From assembly GCA_039805565.1 (NCBI GenBank), contig JBDLTZ010000022.1, positions 1 through 13,062 of the forward strand: a DNA stretch of 13,062 nucleotides, written 5' to 3'. Below the pieces are notes generated by a model that was not told the origin of the DNA, ran no database searches, and saw nothing but the letters and a program-made list of their open reading frames with translations. This DNA is from CALJIC01 sp039805565. GTDB lineage: Bacteria > Chloroflexota > Chloroflexia > Chloroflexales > Roseiflexaceae. Shown here in pieces: positions 5,554-12,863 of this stretch; the first letter of the stretch is position 1; each line of letters begins with the position of its first letter. A program made the translations under genes and the position numbers.

Positions 5554-6720
5554 ATGACCCCCAACCTCTCGCTCCCCCTTCCGCACCTGGCCGAGCAGTT
5601 CCTCCTCCGCCCCGGCGTGACCTTCCTGAACCACGGCAGTTTCGGCGCCTGCCCGCGCCCAGTGTTCGAGCGCTACCAGGCGCTGCAGCGCGAGCTCGAG
5701 GGGCAGCCGGTGGATTTCCTCGGCCGGCGCGTGCGCGGGCTGATATCTGAGGCGCGCGCCAGCCTTGAGGGCTTTATCGGCGCGGAGGCCGGCACGGTGG
5801 TGTTCGCGCCGAACGTGACCCACGCGCTCAACATCGTCACGCGCTCGCTGAACCTCCAGCCGGGCGACGAGGTGCTGACGACCGACCACGAGTACGGGGC
5901 GATCGATCGGGCGTGGATCTTCAGCTGTGAGAAGCGCGGCGTGCGCTACGTGGCCCAGCCGCTGCCGCTGCCGCTGGAGAGCGCCGAGGCGATTGTGGAG
6001 CAGGTATGGGCCGGCGTGACCGAGCGCACCAAGGTGATCTCGCTCAGCCACATCACCTCGCCTACGGCCGTGATCCTGCCGGTGGCTGAGATCTGCCGGC
6101 GGGCGCGCGAGGCCGGCATCCTGACGGTGATCGACGGGGCGCACGCGCCGGGACAGATCGACCTTGACATGCGGGCGATCGGGGCGGACTTCTACGGTGG
6201 GAACTGTCATAAATGGCTGATGGCGCCGAAGGGGGCCGGCTTCCTCTACGCGCGCCCCGAGGTGCAGGGGCTGCTCGAGCCGCTGGTGGTGGGCTGGGGC
6301 TGGCGCAGCCGCACGCCGAGCGGGTCGGACTACATCGACCACTTCGACTGGCTCGGCACCGACGACCCCTCGGCGGTGCTGAGCGTTCCGGCGGCGATCG
6401 CATTCCAGCGCGAGAATAGCTGGGGCGAGGTGCGGGCGGCCTGCCACGCGCTGGCGGCCGAGGCGCGGTGCCGCGTGGCCGAGCTCACGGGTCTGCCGCA
6501 GCCCTACCCGGATTCGACGGAGTGGTACAGCCAGATGACGCTGCTGCCGGTGCCGGGCGACCCGGCCACGCTGCACCGGCGGCTGTGGGACGAGCACCAG
6601 ATCGAGATCCCCGGCACCGCCCACGGCGAGCACAGCTTCCTGCGGATCTCCATCCAGGCCTACAACACCCCCGAGGACGTGGACCGGCTGGTGGAGGCGC
6701 TGCGCGGGCTCCTGCGCTGA
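5554..6720 (+). CDS. PLP-dependent class V aminotransferase, isopenicillin N epimerase-like
   Basis: Predicted cytoplasmic enzyme of 388 residues with the fold type I architecture of the CefD/NifS/cysteine desulfurase group. The N-terminal LNHGSFGACPRPVFE at 25-39 is typical of the epimerase-like branch. NVTHALN at 87-93 should bind the cofactor phosphate side. VIDGAHAPGQIDLD (192-205) gives Asp194, which contacts the pyridine nitrogen, and His197. GGNCHKWL at 215-222 gives the Schiff-base Lys220. The C-terminal LRISIQAYNTPEDVDRL holds the conserved substrate-binding Arg. AAGGA at 5538-5542 is the likely ribosome site, 11 bases off. The real substrate is unknown: no beta-lactam genes are nearby, so this is a family name rather than a pathway assignment. 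Its neighbours give no functional hint. Confidence 0.9.
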   Translation: MTPNLSLPLPHLAEQFLLRPGVTFLNHGSFGACPRPVFERYQALQRELEGQPVDFLGRRVRGLISEARASLEGFIGAEAGTVVFAPNVTHALNIVTRSLNLQPGDEVLTTDHEYGAIDRAWIFSCEKRGVRYVAQPLPLPLESAEAIVEQVWAGVTERTKVISLSHITSPTAVILPVAEICRRAREAGILTVIDGAHAPGQIDLDMRAIGADFYGGNCHKWLMAPKGAGFLYARPEVQGLLEPLVVGWGWRSRTPSGSDYIDHFDWLGTDDPSAVLSVPAAIAFQRENSWGEVRAACHALAAEARCRVAELTGLPQPYPDSTEWYSQMTLLPVPGDPATLHRRLWDEHQIEIPGTAHGEHSFLRISIQAYNTPEDVDRLVEALRGLLR

Positions 6721-6730
6721 CGCAGAATGA

Positions 6731-6768
6731 AAGAGGAGTGTGAGGGCGCGATCCCCCACACTCCTCTT
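6731..6768. terminator. Bidirectional hairpin between convergent genes
   Basis: AAGAGGAGTGTG (6731-6742) and CACACTCCTCTT (6757-6768) form a perfect 12-bp inverted repeat. The 14-nt loop can add GGG/CCC pairing. It lies 10 bases after the aminotransferase stop and 22 bases after the stop of the opposite gene, so it can serve both. T-runs on either strand are short. Confidence 0.7.
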
Positions 6769-6790
6769 CGCGAGCCGCCCGACAGCACCC

Positions 6791-7393
6791 TCAGTCGGCG
6801 TCCAGGGTCTCGTCCACGCTCACGCTGAAGCCCGGCAGCAGCGCCGACGTGGCCGCCTCGCCGCGCCGAAACACACCGTGCTCCTCGTAGGCGTCGCCCT
6901 CGAGCCGCAGCACCGTGATCGCCTCCGCCTGCGGGTCCACGATCCAGTACTCCGGGATGCGGCCCTCGGCGTAGTCGAGCCGCTTCTCCACCAGGTCGCG
7001 ATCGGGGTTGTCCGGGCTGACCACCTCGACCACCAGGTCGGCCCCGGTCCAGAACTCATTCCCGCGCCGCGGGTCGCTCGCGTCGCGCAGCAGCATGATG
7101 TCCGGCTCGCGGAACTTGCGCGGCCGGACACGCAGCCGGAGTGGGGCGTAACGCACTTTCCCCGCCCGGCCAACGAAGAGCTTCAGAAGCGAGAAGAGAA
7201 AGTCCGCGATGGCTTGATGCTTATCGGTAGGCACGGCCAGCTCCTCGATATAGCCGTCGGTGAGTTCGACCAGGCGGTGGGTGCGCTCGGACAGCCACAG
7301 GTACTCTGCATCGGACCACTCGCCCTGGCCGGGCAGCCAGTCAAGGATCGCCGGCGGGAGCGTCTTGGGGCGCTCAAACAGGCTGGTTGCCAT
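6791..7393 (-). CDS. Uma2-family (DUF820) PD-(D/E)XK nuclease-like protein
   Basis: Predicted protein of 200 residues. The ATG has GGAGG 5 bases upstream (CCTCC at 7399-7403 on the plus strand). The Uma2 pattern is clear: RLVELTDGYIEEL near 40-52, FREPDIMLL at 95-102 with Asp98, DLVVEVVSPDNPDRD at 119-133 with Glu123, Lys137, then the EYWIVDP strand at 148-154. Asp98, Glu123 and Lys137 fit a restriction-endonuclease-like active site. The family is abundant in Cyanobacteria, Chloroflexota and Deinococcota, and its biological role is not settled. It follows pepF by 97 bp, with a hairpin and heptamer repeats in between. No separate promoter is visible, but the hairpin may uncouple the two genes. 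Confidence 0.9.
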   Translation of the reverse strand: MATSLFERPKTLPPAILDWLPGQGEWSDAEYLWLSERTHRLVELTDGYIEELAVPTDKHQAIADFLFSLLKLFVGRAGKVRYAPLRLRVRPRKFREPDIMLLRDASDPRRGNEFWTGADLVVEVVSPDNPDRDLVEKRLDYAEGRIPEYWIVDPQAEAITVLRLEGDAYEEHGVFRRGEAATSALLPGFSVSVDETLDAD

Positions 7394-7408
7394 CGCGTCC
7401 TCCTATCG

Positions 7409-7478
7409 GCTAGACCAACGACGAAGGGCCGCGGACGAAGGGCTGCGGCAGTGGCTCGCCCTTCGTCCGCGCTCCTTC
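7409..7478. repeat. Heptamer array and 13-bp inverted repeat between pepF and the Uma2 gene
   Basis: Minus-strand units in phase from 7443 down to 7409: GCCCTTC, GTCCGCG, GCCCTTC, GTCGTTG, GTCTAGC. Plus-strand units from 7458: GCCCTTC, GTCCGCG, CTCCTTC. The two orientations form a perfect 13-bp inverted repeat, GCGGACGAAGGGC (7431-7443) with GCCCTTCGTCCGC (7458-7470), and a 14-nt loop. It may act as a terminator after pepF, which ends at 7491. Confidence 0.65.
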
Positions 7479-7490
7479 AGCCGCTCGCGC

Positions 7491-9293
7491 CTACCCCATC
7501 GCCTCGAGCTCGTCGAGCAGCGCGTCGAAGCGGTCCATGGCCGCCTGGATCGGCGCCGGGCTGGTCATGTCCACCCCCGCGTCGCGCAGCAGGTCGATCG
7601 AGGGCCGCGAGGAGCCGCTGGAGAGGAACGACAGGTAGCGGTCCACCGCCGGCTGGCCCTCGGCCAGGATCTTATTGCTGAGCGCCAGGGCCGCCGCGAG
7701 GCCGGTGGCGTACTGGTAGACGTAGAAGTTGTAGTAGAAGTGCGGGATGCGCGCCCACTCCAGCGCGATCTCGTCGTCCAGCGTCACCTCGGGGCCGTGG
7801 TAGCGCGCCACCAGGTCGTAGTACGGCTTGCTCAGCCCGTCGGCGGTGAGCGGCTCGCCCTGCTCGGCGCGGCGGTGCATGTCCAGCTCGAACTCCGCGA
7901 ACATCGTCTGGCGGAAGATCGTGGTGCGGATCCCCTCGAGCTGCTCCACGACCAGGTGGCGGCGCAGCGCCGGGTCCTCGCGCGTCTTCAGCATGTGGTC
8001 GGTGAGCAGCGCCTCGTTGAGGGTGGACGCCACCTCGGCCACGAAGATCGTGTAGCTGCCGTAGACGAACGGCTGGGTCTTGCGGGTGTAGTACGAGTGC
8101 ATCGAGTGGCCGAGCTCGTGCGCCAGGGTGAACACGTCGTCCAGGCGGCTCTGGTAGTTGAGCAGGATGAACGGCGCGGTGGTGTAGGCCCCGTCCGAGT
8201 AGGCGCCGCTGCGCTTGCCCTGGTTCTCGTAGACGTCGATCCAGCGGCTGCTGAAGGTGGTGTCGATCGTCTGGCCGTAGTCCGCGCCGAGCGGGCGGAA
8301 GGCGGCCTTCACCAGGTCGGCGCCCTCGGCGTAGGGCACCTCGAGGTCCACCCCTGCCGAGAGCGGCGCGTAGAGGTCGTAGATGCGCAGGTCGTCCAGC
8401 CCCATGACCTTCTTGCGCACCTGCATGTAGCGGTGCAGCTTCGGCAGGTTGGCGTTGATGGTGGAGACCAGCGTGTGGTACACCTCCACCGGGATGTCAT
8501 TGGGGGTCAGGGCGGCGTGCAGCGAGGAATCGTAGCTGCGCAGGCGGGCGTTGAGCGCGTGGCTGCGGACCTCGGCCGCGAGCGAGGTGCCGAGGGTGTT
8601 ACGGATGCCCTGGAAGGCGCTGTAGTACCCCTTGAAGGCGTCGCGCCGCACCCGCCGGTCGTCGCTGCGGAGGAGGCGGCCGTAGCGGGCGTGCGAGAGC
8701 TCGACGGTGGCACCTTCCTCGCCGGTGATAGTGGGGAACTTCAGGTCGGCGTTGGTGAGCACCTCGAAGATCTCGCTCGGGGCGCGAGTGACGTCGCCGA
8801 ACTGCGCCATGATCCCCTCGACCTCGGCGGAGCGGACGTGGGCGCGCTGGCGGATGAGCTGGTCCAGGGCGTAGCCGTACACCGCCAGATCGGGCGTGTG
8901 GCGCAGCCAGGCCCGCAGCGTCTCCTCGGGCGCGGCCAGGATCTCCGGGTCGATGAACGCCAGCTCACCGCTGACGCGCGCCACCAGCGAGCCGGCGCGG
9001 TCCGCCAGCGCCTGGCCGGCCGAGTCGCCGCTGTCCGAGTCGTGGCGGCGGTTGGCGTAGGCGTAGAGCTGCTCGAGCTGCATCCAGATCGCGTCCCGCA
9101 GCTTGAGCGTCTTCAGCAGCGAGTCGGCGCTCTGCGCCACGCCCCCCTGCATGGCCGTCACCTCGGGCAGGCGTTGCTCCAGCGCGGCGATATCCCGCTC
9201 CCAGGCGCCATCATCGGCGTACACAGTGGTGAGGTCCCAGGTGTACTCGGCCGGTATTTCCTCGCGGCGCGGCACTTTCTGTGCGTCCGTCAC
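7491..9293 (-). CDS. pepF: Oligoendopeptidase F (M3 family zinc metallopeptidase)
   Basis: Cytoplasmic zinc endopeptidase that cuts short peptides; 600 residues, the usual length for PepF. The start codon is GTG, fixed by GGAGG 5 bases upstream (CCTCC at 9299-9303 on the plus strand). An N-terminal helical region (residues 20-200) covers the substrate channel. The catalytic HELGHSMHSYY lies at 392-402: His392 and His396 bind zinc, Glu393 is the general base, and Glu420 in VAEVASTLNEALL is the likely third ligand. The segment WIDVYENQGKRSGAYS (351-366) and the C-terminal HFYYNFYVYQYATGLAAA are typical of the family. No signal peptide is present. It has its own promoter and lies downstream of the secreted amylase and upstream of the Uma2 gene, all leftward. 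Confidence 0.96.
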   Translation of the reverse strand: MTDAQKVPRREEIPAEYTWDLTTVYADDGAWERDIAALEQRLPEVTAMQGGVAQSADSLLKTLKLRDAIWMQLEQLYAYANRRHDSDSGDSAGQALADRAGSLVARVSGELAFIDPEILAAPEETLRAWLRHTPDLAVYGYALDQLIRQRAHVRSAEVEGIMAQFGDVTRAPSEIFEVLTNADLKFPTITGEEGATVELSHARYGRLLRSDDRRVRRDAFKGYYSAFQGIRNTLGTSLAAEVRSHALNARLRSYDSSLHAALTPNDIPVEVYHTLVSTINANLPKLHRYMQVRKKVMGLDDLRIYDLYAPLSAGVDLEVPYAEGADLVKAAFRPLGADYGQTIDTTFSSRWIDVYENQGKRSGAYSDGAYTTAPFILLNYQSRLDDVFTLAHELGHSMHSYYTRKTQPFVYGSYTIFVAEVASTLNEALLTDHMLKTREDPALRRHLVVEQLEGIRTTIFRQTMFAEFELDMHRRAEQGEPLTADGLSKPYYDLVARYHGPEVTLDDEIALEWARIPHFYYNFYVYQYATGLAAALALSNKILAEGQPAVDRYLSFLSSGSSRPSIDLLRDAGVDMTSPAPIQAAMDRFDALLDELEAMG

Positions 9294-9327
9294 AGTGGCC
9301 TCCGTTCTTACGCTTCAGTGTGTGCTG

Positions 9328-9356
9328 ATTCTACCATATCCGCGCTTGGGCGTCAG
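9328..9356 (-). promoter_or_regulatory. Promoter for pepF
   Basis: On the minus strand CTGACG (9356-9351), a 17-bp spacer and TAGAAT (9333-9328), with TGG directly before the -10. Transcription would start near 9321, about 30 bases before the GTG. It lies downstream of the amylase terminator hairpin, so pepF can be transcribed on its own. Confidence 0.55.
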
Positions 9357-9361
9357 GCCCG

Positions 9362-9412
9362 AGAAGCAGTGCGGCGCCGAGGAGCAAGCCCCCCGGCGCC
9401 GCGCCCGCTTCT
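9362..9412 (-). terminator. Two-part hairpin downstream of the amylase gene
   Basis: GCGGCGCCG (9371-9379) with CGGCGCCGC (9394-9402), flanked by an outer AGAAGC (9362-9367) with GCTTCT (9407-9412): 15 base pairs in two helices. It begins 10 bases beyond the amylase stop in the direction of transcription. A T-run is missing, so it could alternatively protect the 3' end of the transcript. Confidence 0.5.
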
Positions 9413-9422
9413 TGGAGCCGTG

Positions 9423-12400
9423 CTACTTGGTGAAGGTGAACGCTGCCCTATGTGTGGAGCCGTCGGTGAACGTCAACACGAGCTGGCGGCAGCCGCTCCA
9501 GCCCTTCTCGGTCTTCCAGATGTACGTGTACTGGCCGGTGAGCGGGTCGTATGAGAGGCTGCTCGCGCCGGCGGCCACGGTTGTCTCGATCTGGTCCACG
9601 AGCACGCTGCTCTGGCAGTTGATCGACTGCGACGCCGGCGATCCGGCCTGGAAGATGTTCAGCCCGAAGTTGCCGCCCAGGCTGAATTTCATGGGGATGG
9701 CGCGCCCGGCCTGCACCCGGTTCAGCGTGGGCCAGCTGTCTACCGGCTGGAAGAAGCCGGTAAAGCTGTATGGCGTCGGCGTAGACGTGCTGGTGGGTGT
9801 GGCGGTGTCGGTCGGCGTGGGCGTACTGGTGGGCGTGGCGGTGTTGGTCGGCGTGGGCGTGGCGGTGTTGGTCGGTGTGGGTGTGGCGGTGTTGGTTGGC
9901 GTGGGTGTGGGCAGGATCACCTGCACCGCCGCACTGTTGGCGCACGTTCCCGCTGCATTACAGGCGCGGACGCTGTAGGAGTACCCCCCGAGTGCCGCGC
10001 CCGCGTCGGTGTAGACCGGGTCGCCGCCAAAGATTGGGTTGGCCACGGTGTCCAAGAGCACGCCGTCTCGGTAGACCTCGTAGCGCGTGACGACCTCGGG
10101 CTGGCCGGCGCTGTCGCGCGTGATCATCGGCCAGGTCAGCACCACGTCGTTGCCGGACGCGGCGGCGGTGACGGACGGCGCGGCGGGCGTCTCGAGCTCG
10201 CTCTGCTCCAGCAGCACCGCGCCCCAGGTCGGGGTCACGCTCACGGTCACGGCCCCACCGCTCACCGTGTAGGTGTTCCCGCTGATGACGTCGAGCAGGG
10301 GCGTGCCGTCGGGCAGGTTGTACGGCGCGGAGCCCAGCCCGCTGAAGGTGGCGCTCTGCGTGCTCGAGCCGCGGTTCAGCAGCACCAGGGCCGTCTGCTG
10401 AGCGTTGGTGCGCGCGAAGCCGTAGAGCTGCCGCGCGTCGTCGATCACCAGACCGTGCTGCACGTCGCCGTCCTGGAGGGCGCGGTAGCTGTGGCGGACG
10501 CTCGCCATGTGGCGCGCGAAGGCCTGGAGGTTGGCTGTGTCCGGCACATAGGCTGAGCCGCTGGCGTCCGGCCAGGGGAACGGCGCGCGGTTGTAGGGGT
10601 CGTCCTGGAACTGCGAGCCGTCCCAGACGCCGTCGTGGCTCAGGCCGACCTCATCGCCGTAGTAGAGCGTGGGCGCGCCGGGGTAGGTGAAGGCGAACAG
10701 CCACCACTCCTTCATGCGCTGGACGGCCGCAGCGTCGCTGTCATTGTTGATCTTCTTGAGCAGGAAGCGCACGCGCTGCGTGTCGTGCGACCCGGCCAGG
10801 TTCATCATGGCCCTGAAGGCGTTGGCCGGGTAGTCCTCGTGGATGGAGCGCAGGCGGGCGTTGAACTGCGACGGGCTGAGGGAGAAGATCGCGCCGCTGG
10901 AGCTGTTGTCGTTGCTGTCGTTCTCCTGGAACTTGCTGCCGCCGGAGCAGCCGTTGCCGGAGCAGCCGGTGAACATCCAGCCGAGCACGGCCGAACGGAA
11001 GCGGTAGTTCATCACGCTGTCCCACTCGTCGCCCAGGAGCCAGGGGGAGCCGTCGCCCCACTCCTCGCCGAGCATCACCGTGTCGGACCTGCCGCTGAGT
11101 GTCTGGCTGCGGACGGCGGCGCGGAAGCCCTCCCAGTAGCTGTTGGCCGGATCGTTGGTCAGGCCGGGGTCCACGTCGGCGCCCACGTCGAAGCGCCAGC
11201 CGCTCGCGCCCTGGCGCGTCCAGTACGGCCCCACAGCGTTGGCGTCGCCGTAGAAGTACTGGCGCACCGTGGTCAGGCCCGAGCGGATCTTGGGCAGCGA
11301 GGAGTAGCCATACCAGGCCTCATACGAGCGGGTGAAGTTGCCGCCGGCGTCGGCGCAGCGCACGATCGTGCCGCCGTCGCTGCCGGGGTTCGAGATCGTC
11401 GTGCCGGGGTCGCCCTCGAAGTAGAACCAGCCGCGGAAGGGGGCGCTCACAGCCTCGCAGGCGCCGGAGCTGTCGTTCGCGCCGCCGCTCGGGTCGGTGA
11501 GTTGTCCGGCGGTGTTGTAGCGGCTGTAGCGGTCGAAGTACGGGCTGTCCGACGAGGTGTGGTTGAACACGCCGTCGAGCATGACGCGGATGCCGCGCGT
11601 GTTGGCGGCGGCTACCAGCGCCTGGAAGTCGGCCAGAGTGCCGAAGTCCGGGTCGATCTCCATGAAGTTGGCGGTGTCGTACTTGTGGTTGGAGGGCGCG
11701 CGGAAGATCGGGTTGAGGTAGAGCAGCGTCACGCCCAGGCTGGAGAAGTAGCCGTCCTGGATCTTCTGTGTGATGCCCTTCAGATCGCCGCCGTAGAAGT
11801 TGTCGCCGTAGTAGCTGGTGCAGTTGAAGCCGGCGCCCTGCTTGTCGCGCGGGTCGCAGACGGCGCTGTTCCAGTCGGCCTCGGGGTCGTTCGAGCGCAC
11901 GATCGCCCCGCCGGCGCGGCCGTAGGAGAAGCGGCCGGCCCCGGGGTTGTTCGCGGGATCACCGTCGCGGAAGCGGTCGGGGAAGATCTGGTAGATCACC
12001 GCGCGCTGCATCCACTCCGGCGTGGAGAAGGCCGGGTCGAAGACGCTGATCTGGTAGGAGTTGTCCTCGGCGGCGCTCTTGCTCGCCTCGGCCTGGCCGA
12101 AGCCACCACCCAGGAACTTGGGGTCGTCGTCGCGGTAGTAGCCGGTGGCAGAGCCGTCGGTTGCGCGGAAGGTGTAGTAGAGGATGGTCGGCTGGCTGGC
12201 GACCGGCAGGTCGATGCGCCAGAACTGCACGGGGCCGATGGTCGGGTCGGTGGCCGTGCCGTCCGGCGCCATCGCGTGCAGCGTCTCGATGTTGCTGCGG
12301 TCGTTCCAGACGCGCACCGTGGTGCTCTGCGCGTCGTTCTGGCAGGTGCGGAAGCGCAGCGTCACGGTGCCCTGGGTCGCGGGCACGGGGCCTGCCGGGC

Positions 12401-12863
12401 TGCGGTAGCTGGGGCTGAAGGAGTCGTGGAACAGGCCGGAGTAGAAGACGTTGTTGTCGCCTACGGCCGTTCCGGCGCACGGCGCGCCGCTGGTCGTGTA
12501 GCTCCAGTTGAAGCCCGTGAAGCCGTAGTCCTGGCCGCTCTGGTTGCGGGTGAAGAGCTGGTAGCGCACCGCGGTGCCGGCGGGCTGGCCCGGGATATCG
12601 ACGCGCCAGTTTGCGCCGGGGTAGGAGGTGTCGAACGCGCCGAGGGCCTTGACGTAGGTGTTGGTCCCGAGCGGGTTGTACTCGACGCCCGCCGTCTCGC
12701 CGAGGGCGGTGTCGCTGTTCATCCAGATCCTCACGCTCCCGGTTCCCGGGTTGGCGGGGACCTGCGCGACGAGGTTGCGGAACGTCGCAGCCGTCGCCGG
12801 GGAGGGCGGCGCCAGCAACGAGGCCAGCAGGGCAAGCACGAAGACCGCGGACAGCCGACGCAT
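9423..12863 (-). CDS. Secreted multidomain alpha-amylase/neopullulanase (GH13) with PxKF C-terminus
   Basis: Predicted protein of 1146 residues; the ATG has AAGGAG 8 bases upstream. A signal peptide (about 1-25, ending PSPATA) indicates export. Order: beta-sandwich module 26-125; CBM34-like starch-binding domain about 133-275 (GDNNVFYSGLFHDSF); GH13 barrel about 283-795; beta domain C about 800-886; fibronectin III-like module 891-984; Thr/Pro/Asn linker 985-1031; PxKF domain 1032-1146. GH13 regions are intact: DGVFNH 430-435, GWRFDV with nucleophile Asp559, MLGEEW with acid/base Glu600, and SHDTQR with His693 and Asp694. YQIFPDRFRDGD (291-302) and NHKYDTANF resemble Thermoactinomyces TVA I, so cleavage of starch and pullulan outside the cell is the best guess. 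Cysteine pairs fit an extracellular location. It is first in the leftward group; no sugar transporter or regulator gene is adjacent. Confidence 0.95.
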   Translation of the reverse strand: MRRLSAVFVLALLASLLAPPSPATAATFRNLVAQVPANPGTGSVRIWMNSDTALGETAGVEYNPLGTNTYVKALGAFDTSYPGANWRVDIPGQPAGTAVRYQLFTRNQSGQDYGFTGFNWSYTTSGAPCAGTAVGDNNVFYSGLFHDSFSPSYRSPAGPVPATQGTVTLRFRTCQNDAQSTTVRVWNDRSNIETLHAMAPDGTATDPTIGPVQFWRIDLPVASQPTILYYTFRATDGSATGYYRDDDPKFLGGGFGQAEASKSAAEDNSYQISVFDPAFSTPEWMQRAVIYQIFPDRFRDGDPANNPGAGRFSYGRAGGAIVRSNDPEADWNSAVCDPRDKQGAGFNCTSYYGDNFYGGDLKGITQKIQDGYFSSLGVTLLYLNPIFRAPSNHKYDTANFMEIDPDFGTLADFQALVAAANTRGIRVMLDGVFNHTSSDSPYFDRYSRYNTAGQLTDPSGGANDSSGACEAVSAPFRGWFYFEGDPGTTISNPGSDGGTIVRCADAGGNFTRSYEAWYGYSSLPKIRSGLTTVRQYFYGDANAVGPYWTRQGASGWRFDVGADVDPGLTNDPANSYWEGFRAAVRSQTLSGRSDTVMLGEEWGDGSPWLLGDEWDSVMNYRFRSAVLGWMFTGCSGNGCSGGSKFQENDSNDNSSSGAIFSLSPSQFNARLRSIHEDYPANAFRAMMNLAGSHDTQRVRFLLKKINNDSDAAAVQRMKEWWLFAFTYPGAPTLYYGDEVGLSHDGVWDGSQFQDDPYNRAPFPWPDASGSAYVPDTANLQAFARHMASVRHSYRALQDGDVQHGLVIDDARQLYGFARTNAQQTALVLLNRGSSTQSATFSGLGSAPYNLPDGTPLLDVISGNTYTVSGGAVTVSVTPTWGAVLLEQSELETPAAPSVTAAASGNDVVLTWPMITRDSAGQPEVVTRYEVYRDGVLLDTVANPIFGGDPVYTDAGAALGGYSYSVRACNAAGTCANSAAVQVILPTPTPTNTATPTPTNTATPTPTNTATPTSTPTPTDTATPTSTSTPTPYSFTGFFQPVDSWPTLNRVQAGRAIPMKFSLGGNFGLNIFQAGSPASQSINCQSSVLVDQIETTVAAGASSLSYDPLTGQYTYIWKTEKGWSGCRQLVLTFTDGSTHRAAFTFTK
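9841..9912 (-). repeat. 24-bp tandem repeat encoding the amylase linker
   Basis: Three in-frame 24-bp copies (9841-9864, 9865-9888, 9889-9912) differ only at a few bases and encode the octapeptide NTATPTPT. Shorter degenerate units continue leftward to about 9771 and encode PTSTPTPTDT-like sequence. The whole stretch forms a flexible, probably glycosylatable linker between the fibronectin-like and PxKF modules. Copy number may vary between strains. Confidence 0.85.

Noticed and set aside
5554..6720. Aminotransferase considered as part of a beta-lactam biosynthetic cluster
   Set aside because: Only the family resemblance to isopenicillin N epimerase supports it. No synthetase, expandase or transporter genes are nearby.
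5530..6759. Minus-strand open frame of 409 codons opposite the aminotransferase
   Set aside because: Antisense artefact of GC-rich codon use; the plus strand carries all PLP-enzyme motifs.
7260..9554. Long plus-strand open frame of 764 codons opposite pepF
   Set aside because: It is the antisense of a fully recognisable PepF. The translation is rich in Arg, Val, His and Gln with no domain, and arises from high-GC third-position bias.
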